Shown: in pieces, positions 1-8,056 of the stretch
How the letters are laid out: every line of letters begins with the position of its first letter
Numbering within the stretch: position 1 is the first letter of the stretch
From: an uncultured Acetatifactor sp.
GTDB lineage: Bacteria; Bacillota; Clostridia; Lachnospirales; Lachnospiraceae
Length of the DNA: 64,000 nucleotides
Reading direction: 5' to 3'
Assembly (NCBI GenBank): GCA_910579755.1
Contig: CAJTVB010000016.1
Location: 32,595 to 96,594 of the forward strand
Position numbers and translations under genes: made by a program
The notes under the pieces: model-generated
The model's database searches: none
What the model saw: the letters and a program-made list of their open reading frames with translations, nothing else
What the model was told of the DNA's origin: nothing

Positions 1-1651
1 CCAAAACGGCTCCCTGGCTCCCGCTGGTCACCAGTTCACGGTATCTTTTCAAATATCCCGTAACCTCCGTCTCCCTGGGCTGCCATTTTTTACGTCTGGC
101 TTCCAGTTCTTCGGCAGATACCAGCACATCAAGCCGGTTTTCCGGAATATTGATGCTGATAATGTCTCCTTCCTCCACCAGGGCCATGGGGCCTCCCACT
201 GCCGCCTCAGGAGAAACATGTCCGATGGAAGCGCCTCTGGATGCACCGGAAAATCTTCCGTCGGTAATCAGCGCCACGCTGGAGCCCAATCCCATGCCCG
301 CAATAGCGGAGGTTGGATTCAGCATTTCTCTCATGCCTGGACCGCCCTTGGGTCCCTCATACCGGATAACCACAACATCGCCGGCAACGATCCTGCCGCC
401 CTTAATGGCGGCAATGGCATCCTCTTCGCAGTCAAAGACCCGGGCAGGTCCCTGATGCACCAGCATTTCAGAAGCCACCGCAGAGCGTTTTACCACCCCG
501 CCCTCCGGCGCCAGATTTCCCTTCAGAACAGCGATACCCCCGGTCTCCGAGTAAGGATTCTCCGCCGGACGGATAACCTGAGGATCCCTGTTCACACAGC
601 CCTTAATATTTTCACCGATGGAGGTACCGTTGACTGTCATGCAGTCCAGGTACAGCAGATTCTTTTTCGTCAGCTCGTTCATCACCGCATACACACCGCC
701 CGCTTCGTTCAGATCCTCCATATAGGTAGGGCCTGCCGGAGCCAGATGGCAGAGGTTGGGTGTCTTGGCCGACAATTGATTTGCTATTTCCAAATTCAAA
801 TTTACCCCTGCTTCCTTTGCAATGGCAGGAAGATGCAACATGGAATTGGTGGAGCATCCCAGTGCCATATCCACAGTCAATGCATTCATAAATGCCTTTT
901 CCGTCATAATGTCTCTGGGCTTGATATCCTTCTCCACCAGCTCCATGATCTTCATGCCTGCATGCTTTGCAAGGCGGAGACGCTCCGAGTACACGGCGGG
1001 GATGGTGCCGTTCCCTTTTAGCCCCATGCCGATGGCCTCTGTGAGACAGTTCATGGAATTAGCCGTATACATACCCGAGCAGGAACCACAGGTAGGACAG
1101 GTCTTCTCCTCAAACTCACAAAGCTCCTCCTGGGTCATGGTGCCGGCCGTTACGCTTCCCACCGCCTCAAACATGGAGGAAAGGCTTCTCTTTTGCCCCT
1201 TCACACGTCCTGCCAGCATGGGGCCGCCGGACACGAAAATGGTGGGAATGTTGACTCTGGCCGCCGCCATCAGCAGGCCGGGCACATTTTTGTCGCAGTT
1301 GGGAATACACACCAGTCCGTCAAAACCATGCGCAAGGGCCATGCATTCCGTGCTGTCCGCGATCAGCTCCCTGGTCACCAGCGAATATTTCATTCCCACA
1401 TGGCCCATGGCGATACCGTCGCACACGGCGATGGCGGGGAACATCACCGGCGTTCCCCCTGCCATGGCCACGCCCATTTTCACAGCCTCTGCAATTTTAT
1501 CCAGATTCATATGCCCTGGAACAATCTCATTATAGGAGCATACAATACCGATCATAGGTCTTCTGCGCTCTTCTTCTGTAAATCCCAGTGCGTTAAACAA
1601 ACTTCTGTGAGGAGCCTGAGCCAGGCCCGTCTTTACCGAATCACTTCTCAT
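1..1651 (-). CDS. ilvD: dihydroxy-acid dehydratase (partial, last residues beyond window)
   Basis: Catalyses dehydration of dihydroxy-isovalerate and dihydroxy-methylvalerate, the third step of valine and isoleucine synthesis, using an Fe-S cluster. About 550 residues are present and the reading frame is still open at base 1 in SQGAVL, which is where family members end, so only a few residues and the stop are missing. Visible family motifs are the cluster ligand segments around CIPNCDKNVPG and CPTCGTCSGMYTANSMNC, and the C-terminal GRFSGASRG. The ATG at 1651 is preferred over the one at 1657 because the GAGGGAGG ribosome site lies 7 nt before it but almost touches the earlier one. It lies 13 bp downstream of leuB and is probably in the same mRNA. 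Confidence 0.96.
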   Translation of the reverse strand, partial: MRSDSVKTGLAQAPHRSLFNALGFTEEERRRPMIGIVCSYNEIVPGHMNLDKIAEAVKMGVAMAGGTPVMFPAIAVCDGIAMGHVGMKYSLVTRELIADSTECMALAHGFDGLVCIPNCDKNVPGLLMAAARVNIPTIFVSGGPMLAGRVKGQKRSLSSMFEAVGSVTAGTMTQEELCEFEEKTCPTCGSCSGMYTANSMNCLTEAIGMGLKGNGTIPAVYSERLRLAKHAGMKIMELVEKDIKPRDIMTEKAFMNALTVDMALGCSTNSMLHLPAIAKEAGVNLNLEIANQLSAKTPNLCHLAPAGPTYMEDLNEAGGVYAVMNELTKKNLLYLDCMTVNGTSIGENIKGCVNRDPQVIRPAENPYSETGGIAVLKGNLAPEGGVVKRSAVASEMLVHQGPARVFDCEEDAIAAIKGGRIVAGDVVVIRYEGPKGGPGMREMLNPTSAIAGMGLGSSVALITDGRFSGASRGASIGHVSPEAAVGGPMALVEEGDIISINIPENRLDVLVSAEELEARRKKWQPRETEVTGYLKRYRELVTSGSQGAVL

Positions 1652-1664
1652 ATCCATACCTCCC

Positions 1665-2750
1665 TCATTTTATGCGTTCCGCCAGCAAATCTCCCATGCG
1701 GCTGCAGCCAACCTGTTCACAGCCGGCAGACATAATATCTCCCGTGCGGTAGCCGTCCTTCAGCACCTGCTTTACAGCGGCCTCCACAGCATCTGCCTCC
1801 CCGTCCAGATCAAGGCTGTAACGCAGCATCATGGCGGCGCTTAGCACCGTGGCTATAGGATTGGCTATATCCTGACCTGCAATATCGGGCGCGGATCCAT
1901 GGCTGGGCTCGTACAATCCGAACTTGCTGTCATTTAAGCTGGCGCTGGCCAGCATGCCGATGGATCCTGTGACCATACTGGCCTCGTCGGACAGAATATC
2001 GCCGAACATGTTCTCCGTGAGAATCACGTCAAACTGCGCCGGATCCTTTACCAGCTGCATGGCACAATTGTCCACCAGCATATGCTCCAGAACCACATCC
2101 GGATATCCGGCGGCCACCTCCTCCACCACCTTTCTCCAGAGTCTGGAGGAGTCCAGCACGTTGGCCTTGTCTACGCTGGTCACCTTCTTTCGGCGCTTCA
2201 TGGCGATGTCAAAGCCTTTTATGGCAATTCTTCTAATTTCATTTTCGTCATAGGTCAATGTATCGACGGCTTTCCTGACGCCGTTCTCCACTACTGTTCT
2301 GCGTTCTCCAAAATAGAGGCCGCCGGTCAACTCCCGCATAATCAGCATATCAAAGCCGGCATTGCTGATCTCCTCCTTCAGGGGACAGGCCGCCGCCAAT
2401 TCATCATAAAGTACTGCCGGACGCAGGTTGGCAAAAAGATTCAATTCTTTTCTGATGGCCAGCAATCCTGCCTCGGGGCGCAGATTGGGTGGCAGCTTAT
2501 ACCAGGGAGATGTAGAGGTGTTCCCGCCGATGGATCCCATCAGCACTGCCTGGGCGGATCTTGCCCGTTCTACAGCCTCCTTCGTCAGCGGCACTCCATG
2601 AACATCAATAGATGCGCCTCCCATCAGAATATCTTCAAAAATCATTTTGTGCCCGTAGACCTGTGCCACTGCCTCCAGCACCTTTTTTGCTTCCCTGACG
2701 ATTTCCGGTCCGATCCCGTCACCGGGAATACACACGATATGTAATTCCAT
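1665..2750 (-). CDS. leuB: 3-isopropylmalate dehydrogenase
   Basis: NAD-dependent oxidation and decarboxylation of 3-isopropylmalate in leucine synthesis; cytosolic dimer. The 361-residue product has the usual length. It opens with the family IPGDGIGPEIV segment, carries the arginine-rich substrate loop around LRPAVL and MRELTGGLYFGERR, the metal-binding DILSDEASM and the NAD-binding GSAPDIAGQ. The ATG at 2750 gives the family N-terminus; an in-frame GTG at 2756 sits closer to the AAAGGA ribosome site and cannot be excluded. The gene is first in a leuB-ilvD pair, with a promoter-like sequence about 90 bp upstream. No T-box or other leader structure was seen before it. Confidence 0.96.
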   Translation of the reverse strand: MELHIVCIPGDGIGPEIVREAKKVLEAVAQVYGHKMIFEDILMGGASIDVHGVPLTKEAVERARSAQAVLMGSIGGNTSTSPWYKLPPNLRPEAGLLAIRKELNLFANLRPAVLYDELAAACPLKEEISNAGFDMLIMRELTGGLYFGERRTVVENGVRKAVDTLTYDENEIRRIAIKGFDIAMKRRKKVTSVDKANVLDSSRLWRKVVEEVAAGYPDVVLEHMLVDNCAMQLVKDPAQFDVILTENMFGDILSDEASMVTGSIGMLASASLNDSKFGLYEPSHGSAPDIAGQDIANPIATVLSAAMMLRYSLDLDGEADAVEAAVKQVLKDGYRTGDIMSAGCEQVGCSRMGDLLAERIK

Positions 2751-2837
2751 GGTCACTGCATCCTTTCTCTTCTCTTTCCATGCCTTTTGCTTTGCTCTGT
2801 TAAAGCGTGAAAGGCATTTCTTATTATAATAACCGAT

Positions 2838-2867
2838 ACTATAATAAATTTCAACCCAATCTTACAA
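2838..2867 (-). promoter_or_regulatory. possible leuB-ilvD promoter
   Basis: On the minus strand TTGTAA, an 18-bp spacer and TATAGT lie about 90 bp before leuB, just after the yajC terminator. The surrounding DNA is AT-rich with a second TATAAT at 2823-2828 that lacks a good -35, so the exact promoter is uncertain. Confidence 0.4.
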
Positions 2868-2902
2868 AGAATCAAGCAAAGAATCAATTGCATTGAAACA
2901 AG

Positions 2903-2938
2903 CAAAAAAAGAAGACGGTGCCCTTAGACATCGCCTTC
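2903..2938 (-). terminator. terminator after yajC
   Basis: On the minus strand GGCGATGTC pairs (one mismatch, wobbles) with GGCACCGTC across a short loop and is followed by TTCTTTTTTTG. It lies 25 bp after the yajC stop and separates yajC from leuB. Confidence 0.65.
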
Positions 2939-2962
2939 CTGACCTTTCCTCAAGTCCCTGCC

Positions 2963-3289
2963 TCAGTTCTCCCCAGGCTTTTCCACCCGGCTGATGGCAG
3001 ACTTGTCCATAGGAATACGGCAGTTTCTGTTGTTGCCGAATTCCACAATAACCGTATCGTCAGAGATATCGATCACAATTCCGTAAAATCCGGACGTAGT
3101 CAGCACACAATCCCCCAGCTCCAGAGAAGCCAGCATCGAGGCAAGCCTTTTTTTCTCCTTACTCTGCGGCCTCATCATAAAGAACCACATAGCGCCGAAG
3201 ATCACTACCAGGTAAAGCAGCGAGCCGCCTATAAGTCCTCCTGTTCCCATTGCAGGATCAGCAGCTGCCTCCGTTAATAATATTCCCAT
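2963..3289 (-). CDS. yajC: preprotein translocase subunit YajC
   Basis: Small single-pass membrane protein of the SecDF-YajC accessory complex. The 108 residues start with a short N-terminal stretch, then one membrane helix (about residues 19-40, LIGGSLLYLVVIFGAMWFFM), the hallmark MMRPQSKEKK at the cytoplasmic boundary, and a soluble beta domain with the GDCVLTTSGFYGIV segment. Length and order match the family. The start has GGAGG five bases upstream. It follows tgt on the same strand, a common Clostridia arrangement, but has its own good promoter. Confidence 0.93.
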   Translation of the reverse strand: MGILLTEAAADPAMGTGGLIGGSLLYLVVIFGAMWFFMMRPQSKEKKRLASMLASLELGDCVLTTSGFYGIVIDISDDTVIVEFGNNRNCRIPMDKSAISRVEKPGEN

Positions 3290-3365
3290 CTTTCCTCCAT
3301 TCCGGCGTCCTGCGGTTTCTCCGCCTGTGCAGACCTGCTCAGACGCCCAAGTCTCTTAAATAAAC

Positions 3366-3394
3366 ATAATACACAAAAAGTTTCGGTAGGGCAA
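3366..3394 (-). promoter_or_regulatory. sigma-A-type promoter of yajC
   Basis: Minus-strand TTGCCC, 17-bp spacer, TATTAT, about 77 bp before the yajC start and just past the tgt stop. Confidence 0.6.
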
Positions 3395-3409
3395 GTCTTT
3401 TATGACAAT

Positions 3410-4543
3410 TTAATCCTGGCTGCCAAGCAGACCCTCCAGCTTCCGCTTTTTATACCCTGCAAAGTCCCCTGCATCGAGAGCATCCCGTATCTCCTCCATC
3501 ATTCTATTATAAAAATATAGATTATGGAGTACGCACAGACGCATTCCCAGCATTTCCTTGGCCTTCAGTAAATGCCGGATATATGCTCTGGAATATCTCC
3601 TGCATGCAGGGCATCCGCAGCCTTCTTCTATGGGACGGGAATCCAATTCATACTTCGCATTAAACAAATTGATTCTGCCCTGGTTGGTGTACAGGTGCCC
3701 ATGCCGTCCGTTTCTGGTAGGATAAACGCAGTCAAAAAAGTCTATTCCACGCTCCACTCCCTCAAGGATATTAGCCGGAGTGCCCACTCCCATCAGATAA
3801 GTAGGCTTTTCCTTCGGCAGGAAGGGAACTACCTCCTCCAAAATCTGATACATCTCCTGGTGAGTCTCCCCAACCGCCAGACCTCCTACCGCATAACCGT
3901 CAAGCTCCAGCTCTGAAATACGTTTTGCATGGTCGATACGGATATCGGAATAGACGGCCCCCTGATTGATACCAAATAACAGCTGATTGGGGTTGATGGT
4001 ATCCTCCAGAGAGTTCAGCCGGGTCATCTCCCGCTTACAGCGCTCCAGCCACCTGGTAGTCCGCTCTACTGAGGCCTGCACATACCCCCGGTCCGCCTTG
4101 CTGGGCGCACACTCGTCAAAGGCCATGGCTATAGTAGACGCCAAGTTGGACTGGATCTGCATGCTTTCCTCCGGCCCCATAAAAATTTTCCGCCCATCTA
4201 CATGGGAGTTAAAATAGACTCCCTCTTCCCGGATTTTGCGCAGTCCTGCTAAAGAAAACACCTGGAATCCGCCGGAATCCGTGAGAATAGGCTTGTCCCA
4301 GGACATAAAACGGTGAAGTCCGCCCAGCTGCCGGATCACCCTGTCTCCGGTACGCACATGAAGATGATAGGTATTGGAAAGCTCCACCTGCGTTCCTATC
4401 TGCTCCAGATCAGATGTGGCTACGGCTCCCTTGATCGCCGCCACAGTCCCCACATTCATAAATACAGGCGTCTGTATGACGCCGTGAACGGTGTGAAACT
4501 CCGCTCTTTTTGCCCTGCCCTCCTGTTTTAAAATACGATACAT
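3410..4543 (-). CDS. tgt: tRNA-guanine transglycosylase
   Basis: Exchanges guanine-34 of tRNAs with GUN anticodons for the queuine precursor preQ1. At 377 residues it has the usual bacterial length. Visible are the first catalytic aspartate in LTDSGGFQVFSL, the nucleophile region FDCVYPTRNGRHG, and the zinc site CGCPAC with its distal histidine in VLHNLYFYN. The ATG at 4543 is given as start; an in-frame GTG at 4549 lies closer to the AGAGAGG ribosome site and may be used instead. No preQ1 riboswitch or other queuosine gene is visible here. It is divergent from aroC. Confidence 0.96.
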   Translation of the reverse strand: MYRILKQEGRAKRAEFHTVHGVIQTPVFMNVGTVAAIKGAVATSDLEQIGTQVELSNTYHLHVRTGDRVIRQLGGLHRFMSWDKPILTDSGGFQVFSLAGLRKIREEGVYFNSHVDGRKIFMGPEESMQIQSNLASTIAMAFDECAPSKADRGYVQASVERTTRWLERCKREMTRLNSLEDTINPNQLLFGINQGAVYSDIRIDHAKRISELELDGYAVGGLAVGETHQEMYQILEEVVPFLPKEKPTYLMGVGTPANILEGVERGIDFFDCVYPTRNGRHGHLYTNQGRINLFNAKYELDSRPIEEGCGCPACRRYSRAYIRHLLKAKEMLGMRLCVLHNLYFYNRMMEEIRDALDAGDFAGYKKRKLEGLLGSQD

Positions 4544-4576
4544 TTCCACATTTCCTCTCTGCTTTTCCTCACATCG

Positions 4577-4620
4577 ATCATACCATACTTTTCCTTTCTG
4601 TACACTATTTTTTCAAAAAA
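4577..4620 (-). promoter_or_regulatory. possible tgt promoter
   Basis: Minus-strand extended -10 (TGG-TATGAT, 4577-4585) 34 bp before tgt with no clear -35. It abuts the aroC promoter on the other strand. Confidence 0.35.
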
Positions 4621-4621
4621 G

Positions 4622-4650
4622 TTGCCATTTCCCCGCCGCCTCGGTATAAT
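4622..4650 (+). promoter_or_regulatory. sigma-A-type promoter of aroC
   Basis: TTGCCA, 17-bp spacer, perfect TATAAT. The predicted transcript would carry a leader of about 125 nt before aroC. No T-box motif or transcription attenuator was seen in that leader. Confidence 0.75.
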
Positions 4651-4780
4651 GTACCATGAGCGCAGAAAATCAAGCGCGAAGCGCGGCAGACGCAAAGCGG
4701 CTGGATTTTCAAGTATATTTCTCCCAGAAATACAAATTTAACCAAAACGCTCTGAAGCACACATTCAAGGAGGTATCAGC

Positions 4781-5878
4781 ATGGCGGGATCCACTTTGGG
4801 AACCATATTTCGCATATCAACCTGGGGAGAATCCCACGGAAAGGCGTTGGGCGTAGTCATAGACGGCTGTCCTGCAGGACTGGCCCTGGAAGAGGCCCAC
4901 ATCCAGGCTTTTCTGGACAGACGTAAACCCGGAAGCAGCCTCATCACCACCACCCGCAGGGAGGAAGATCAGGTGGAGATCCTGTCCGGAATCTTTGAGG
5001 GATATACCACCGGCACTCCCCTGTCGCTGATGATCCGAAACACGTCTCAGCGGTCCGGAGATTACGGCAACATCGCCGAGTGTTACCGGCCCGGCCACGC
5101 TGACCTTACCTATGATCAAAAATACGGTTTTCGAGACTACCGGGGCGGCGGGCGCTCTTCCGGCAGAGAAACTGCAGGCAGAGTAGCCGCAGGCGCCGTA
5201 GCCTCCAGAATCCTGAAGCAGCTGGGCGTGGATGTATACGCCTATACCCGTTCCATAGGCCCTGTGGAAATTGACGATTCGCGGTTTGACCGCTCTGCAA
5301 TTCTTTCCACCCCTACCGCCATGCCGGACAGGGAAGCCAGCCTGACAGCCCTGGAATATCTTGAGACAGTAAAAAAGGAAAGCGACTCCTCCGGAGGTTC
5401 CATGGAATGTGTCATAGAAGGCCTTCCTTCCGGCATCGGAGACCCTGTGTTCGAAAAGCTGGATGCAAATCTGGCCAAAGCCGTTATGTCCATCGGCGCT
5501 GTAAAGGCCGTGGAGATCGGCGACGGCTGTCAGGTATCCTCCCGCCGGGGAAGCGAAAATAACGATGCCCTGCGCATGTGCGATGGAAATATCGTCAAGC
5601 AGACCAATCATGCGGGCGGCATCCTGGGAGGTATCAGTGACGGCAGCAGAATCCTTTTGCGAGCACACGTCAAGCCTACTCCCTCCATCTACCGCACCCA
5701 ACAAACCGTAACCCGAAGCGGAGAAAATACAGACCTTTGCATTCAGGGACGCCACGATCCCATTATTGTTCCCAGAGCCGTTGTAGTCATGGAATGCATG
5801 GTTGCTCTTACCATTTTGGACGCAATGATGATTAATATGTCTGCGCAGTTGGACCGGATGGAGAAATTCTACAAGTAA
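4781..5878 (+). CDS. aroC: chorismate synthase
   Basis: Converts EPSP to chorismate, the last shared step of aromatic synthesis, using reduced FMN. The 365-residue product shows the three family signatures: the N-terminal GESHGKALG with the catalytic histidine, the long central segment GHADLTYDQKYGFRDYRGG continuing to RSSGRET, and RHDPIIVPRAV near the C-terminus. The start follows AAGGAGG at good spacing. It is a single-gene unit between its own promoter and a hairpin downstream. No other shikimate gene is next to it. Confidence 0.97.
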   Translation: MAGSTLGTIFRISTWGESHGKALGVVIDGCPAGLALEEAHIQAFLDRRKPGSSLITTTRREEDQVEILSGIFEGYTTGTPLSLMIRNTSQRSGDYGNIAECYRPGHADLTYDQKYGFRDYRGGGRSSGRETAGRVAAGAVASRILKQLGVDVYAYTRSIGPVEIDDSRFDRSAILSTPTAMPDREASLTALEYLETVKKESDSSGGSMECVIEGLPSGIGDPVFEKLDANLAKAVMSIGAVKAVEIGDGCQVSSRRGSENNDALRMCDGNIVKQTNHAGGILGGISDGSRILLRAHVKPTPSIYRTQQTVTRSGENTDLCIQGRHDPIIVPRAVVVMECMVALTILDAMMINMSAQLDRMEKFYK

Positions 5879-5914
5879 TCAATGTTGTTGCAGAATCCAT
5901 ATTGAAATATTCCG

Positions 5915-5950
5915 AAGGGAATGGGGTACCTCCTCATTCCCTTTCCCTGA
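5915..5950 (+). terminator. hairpin after aroC
   Basis: AAGGGAATG and CATTCCCTT form a perfect 9-bp stem around an 11-nt loop, 37 bp after the aroC stop. The U-run that follows is short (TTTCCCTG), so termination may be incomplete. Confidence 0.45.
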
Positions 5951-6153
5951 CTGTCACCAGCATGCTGTCTCCCGGCGGCTTCCCTGTCCGGGAACGAATA
6001 TCTTTACGCATACCTATGATGCAGCATACGCTCCCATCAGCGTTCCTTGCTCCCATATTTACAATGCTGCCATCGTACGGCTCCCTGTCAAAGGCGGCAT
6101 GTGCCTTCACCCATCCTGTCTGTAACATTTCCCAATACAAAAAACATAGAAAG
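5951..6153. other. intergenic stretch with no gene seen
   Basis: Between the aroC hairpin and the lactonase terminator. Open frames exist on both strands but none has a ribosome site or recognisable product; the longest minus-strand one would begin inside a terminator hairpin. Confidence 0.5.
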
Positions 6154-6183
6154 CAAAAACTCCCGAATTCATCAGGAGTTTTA
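6154..6183 (-). terminator. terminator after the lactonase-fold gene
   Basis: Minus-strand AAAACTCC, 10-nt loop, GGGAGTTTTTG with T-run. The A-run on the other side could make it work for read-through from aroC as well. Confidence 0.75.
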
Positions 6184-6213
6184 TACAGCAATTCTTCACG
6201 GCTTACAAAACCT

Positions 6214-7263
6214 TCACAGCTTATGAAAGGTAATACAATTGGGCACGTCCACCTGCACAGGCGGCCCGTTCATAACCATGGTCTTATTTTTTATGTCCAC
6301 ATGGAAAAATGTCATCTCGTTGCTCTCATGGTTTAAGGAAACCAGAAACTTATTATTAGGGAACAAAATAGCATCTTTAGGATAGTCCCCGCTGACAGGC
6401 AGTGAAAAGATCTCCGTCAGCTTTCCGCTCTCTTCGTCCACACTGAAGAGCACCGCCGCATTATCACCTGCCAACGTAGTAAGTAAATATTTGTGGTCCT
6501 CAGAAAAGGATAAAGCACTGGCAGCATTGGGACTTCCTTTTTCCACGCTGGAGGTAGTCACCGTCTGAATTTTTTCAAAGAAGGGCTGTCCTTTTCTCTC
6601 TTCGTAGAAATATACATCAATATAACATTTCCACTCATGAATAATATAAATAAAACGTCCATCCCTGGAAATCTTCACATGCCTGGGAGCAGACTCTATC
6701 TCGCTCCGGATAACGTCTGCAAGAAGTACTTTACCGTTCCTGTGGTCAAATCGGTAAACATTTACATGATCCATGCCTTGATCAGCCACCAGCAGGTATT
6801 TATTATCATGGGTCATCCTGGCACAATTTATATGAGGCCGGAAATTTCGTTCCGCCACGCTTCCCAGTCCTTTGTGAAATATCTCGTCAGTGATATCGCC
6901 GATAGCACCGCTCTCCTTCAGACGCAGAACCGTAAGCTTTCCGTCGTGATAGCCCGCTACAAAAAGGTAGCTGTCTGTATAATCCGTAGACACATAACAG
7001 CCTCTCATGCCGTTGATGGACGCAAAGTTAATCATTTCCAGTCCTCCGTCCTCTAATATGGCATAAGACTCCACCCCAAAATCCGTTATTGAATAAAGGA
7101 ATTTTTCATTATGTGATATGGTTACATAGGAAGAATTTGATATCTCTACCTGATCTTTCCCGCTAAAACGCCCCTTCTCCATATCTACGTCATATATTTT
7201 GATTCCGTGCCTGTCTCCTCTTGTGTAAGTAGAGACATACGCCACATACTTGTCCTTGGCCAT
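6214..7263 (-). CDS. lactonase-fold seven-bladed beta-propeller protein (6-phosphogluconolactonase-like)
   Basis: Belongs to the lactonase beta-propeller family (YbhE/Pgl type), whose tested members hydrolyse 6-phosphogluconolactone; others have different or unknown lactone substrates. The 349 residues show repeating propeller strands such as YVTISHNEKFLYSI, HVKISRDGRFIYII and LSFSEDHKYLLTT, and conserved histidines in RPHINCARMTHDNKYLLVAD and APRHVKISRDG. There is no signal peptide, so it should be cytosolic. The start follows GGAGGT with good spacing. It is a single-gene unit with its own promoter and terminator. No pentose-phosphate gene is adjacent, so the substrate is not established. 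Confidence 0.85.
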   Translation of the reverse strand: MAKDKYVAYVSTYTRGDRHGIKIYDVDMEKGRFSGKDQVEISNSSYVTISHNEKFLYSITDFGVESYAILEDGGLEMINFASINGMRGCYVSTDYTDSYLFVAGYHDGKLTVLRLKESGAIGDITDEIFHKGLGSVAERNFRPHINCARMTHDNKYLLVADQGMDHVNVYRFDHRNGKVLLADVIRSEIESAPRHVKISRDGRFIYIIHEWKCYIDVYFYEERKGQPFFEKIQTVTTSSVEKGSPNAASALSFSEDHKYLLTTLAGDNAAVLFSVDEESGKLTEIFSLPVSGDYPKDAILFPNNKFLVSLNHESNEMTFFHVDIKNKTMVMNGPPVQVDVPNCITFHKL

Positions 7264-7285
7264 GCCGGGTACCTCCTTTGCCTCT

Positions 7286-7301
7286 TATGAGCGCTCTCAT
7301 A
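7286..7301. promoter_or_regulatory. inverted repeat, possible operator
   Basis: TATGAG-CGCT-CTCATA, a perfect 6-bp inverted repeat with a 4-bp spacer, just downstream of the -10 of the lactonase-fold gene and 23 bp before its start codon. The position suits a repressor site; no regulator is nearby. Confidence 0.4.
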
Positions 7302-7303
7302 TC

Positions 7304-7331
7304 AATATATCACAAAAAGTAGCTTTGTAAA
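7304..7331 (-). promoter_or_regulatory. promoter of the lactonase-fold gene
   Basis: Minus-strand TTTACA, 16-bp spacer, TATATT, about 40 bp before the start codon. Confidence 0.55.
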
Positions 7332-7460
7332 ATACTTTTTCCCTATTTTCAGCCTATTTTCTTCTGTTCTTCTGTTGACAGCAGAAGTTGTTACTATTTA
7401 CGGCTTCGCCGCAAACAGCAACATGATGCACACAAAATGCGATAAGTAAATTGTTGCAAA
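7332..7460. other. intergenic stretch with a small hairpin, no gene seen
   Basis: Contains an 8-bp imperfect hairpin at 7397-7415 (TTTACGGC, loop TTC, GCCGCAAA). No ribosome site or coding frame with support was found. Confidence 0.45.
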
Positions 7461-7492
7461 ACGGACGGTCAACCTTCATAGGGACCGTCCGT
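7461..7492 (-). terminator. strong hairpin, probable terminator of the cysteine-rich gene
   Basis: ACGGACGGTC and GACCGTCCGT form a perfect 10-bp stem around a 12-nt loop. On the minus strand it is followed by TTTTGCAACAATTT. It lies about 90 bp past the stop of the cysteine-rich gene. Confidence 0.5.
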
Positions 7493-7585
7493 CGTTTCAC
7501 TCATATTTTCCTCTTACCAGCCTCTGCTTTCTTCGGCTTGAAAATCACTTAATGAAGGTCTTGCGGATGAAAATCCGGTGTGAAC

Positions 7586-7990
7586 CTAATGATTTCCTTC
7601 ACACTGTTCCCGGCGGGGAAGTCCGGGATAATCCTGCCATGGAGGCGGAATCATGCCGGGAGCATCACAATCTCTTCCATCCCGGTCATTATCTCTGCCA
7701 CAGCCACAGTCCGCATCTCTGGTCTCCCTCTCCGCCTCACAGCAGTCCTGCTCCCTGTTACAGCAGTCTCTTTCCCTGTCACAACGGTCTCTTTCGCAGC
7801 AGTTTTGCTCGCAGCAATCTCTTTCACAGCAGTCATCATCCCGGCGGCTTCTGCCGCAGCTGCAGCTGCTGTCTCTGCCACAGCCCACATCGATCCTGCA
7901 GCTTCTGCCACAATTTCCACATGCACGTCTGCCACAGCCCTGATTACAGCCGCAGCAGCCAAGCAACAGTATCCAAACGATCCAATTCAT
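7586..7990 (-). CDS. cysteine-rich small protein, function unknown
   Basis: A 134-residue product with a short hydrophobic N-terminus (MNWIVWILLLGCCGC) followed by a very charged, cysteine-rich body: 25 cysteines in all, many as CC pairs in a repeated pattern of CC followed by Glu/Arg/Asp-rich spacers. The C-terminus is proline-containing and cysteine-poor. The ATG at 7990 has GGTGA six bases upstream; an in-frame GTG at 7999 is possible. Metal binding or a disulfide-linked surface or spore-coat role would suit the composition, but that is inference. The DNA is repetitive and other frames are open too, so existence of the protein is likely rather than certain. Confidence 0.55.
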   Translation of the reverse strand: MNWIVWILLLGCCGCNQGCGRRACGNCGRSCRIDVGCGRDSSCSCGRSRRDDDCCERDCCEQNCCERDRCDRERDCCNREQDCCEAERETRDADCGCGRDNDRDGRDCDAPGMIPPPWQDYPGLPRREQCEGNH

Positions 7991-8056
7991 ATTGTTCACC
8001 GTATATTTTCTTTTACGGTATATTATGCAAATTTAAAAAAACTGTTCTTTTCCTCT

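Noticed and set aside
2757..2962. T-box leader before leuB-ilvD
   Set aside because: The predicted leader is under 90 nt and has no TGGNACC T-box sequence or anticodon-specifier hairpin.
4656..4856. 66-codon plus-strand frame in the aroC leader
   Set aside because: Begins near the predicted transcription start without ribosome site and runs into aroC in another frame; not leader-peptide-like.
5934..6191. 85-codon minus-strand frame between aroC and the lactonase-fold gene
   Set aside because: Its start lies inside a terminator hairpin and there is no ribosome site.
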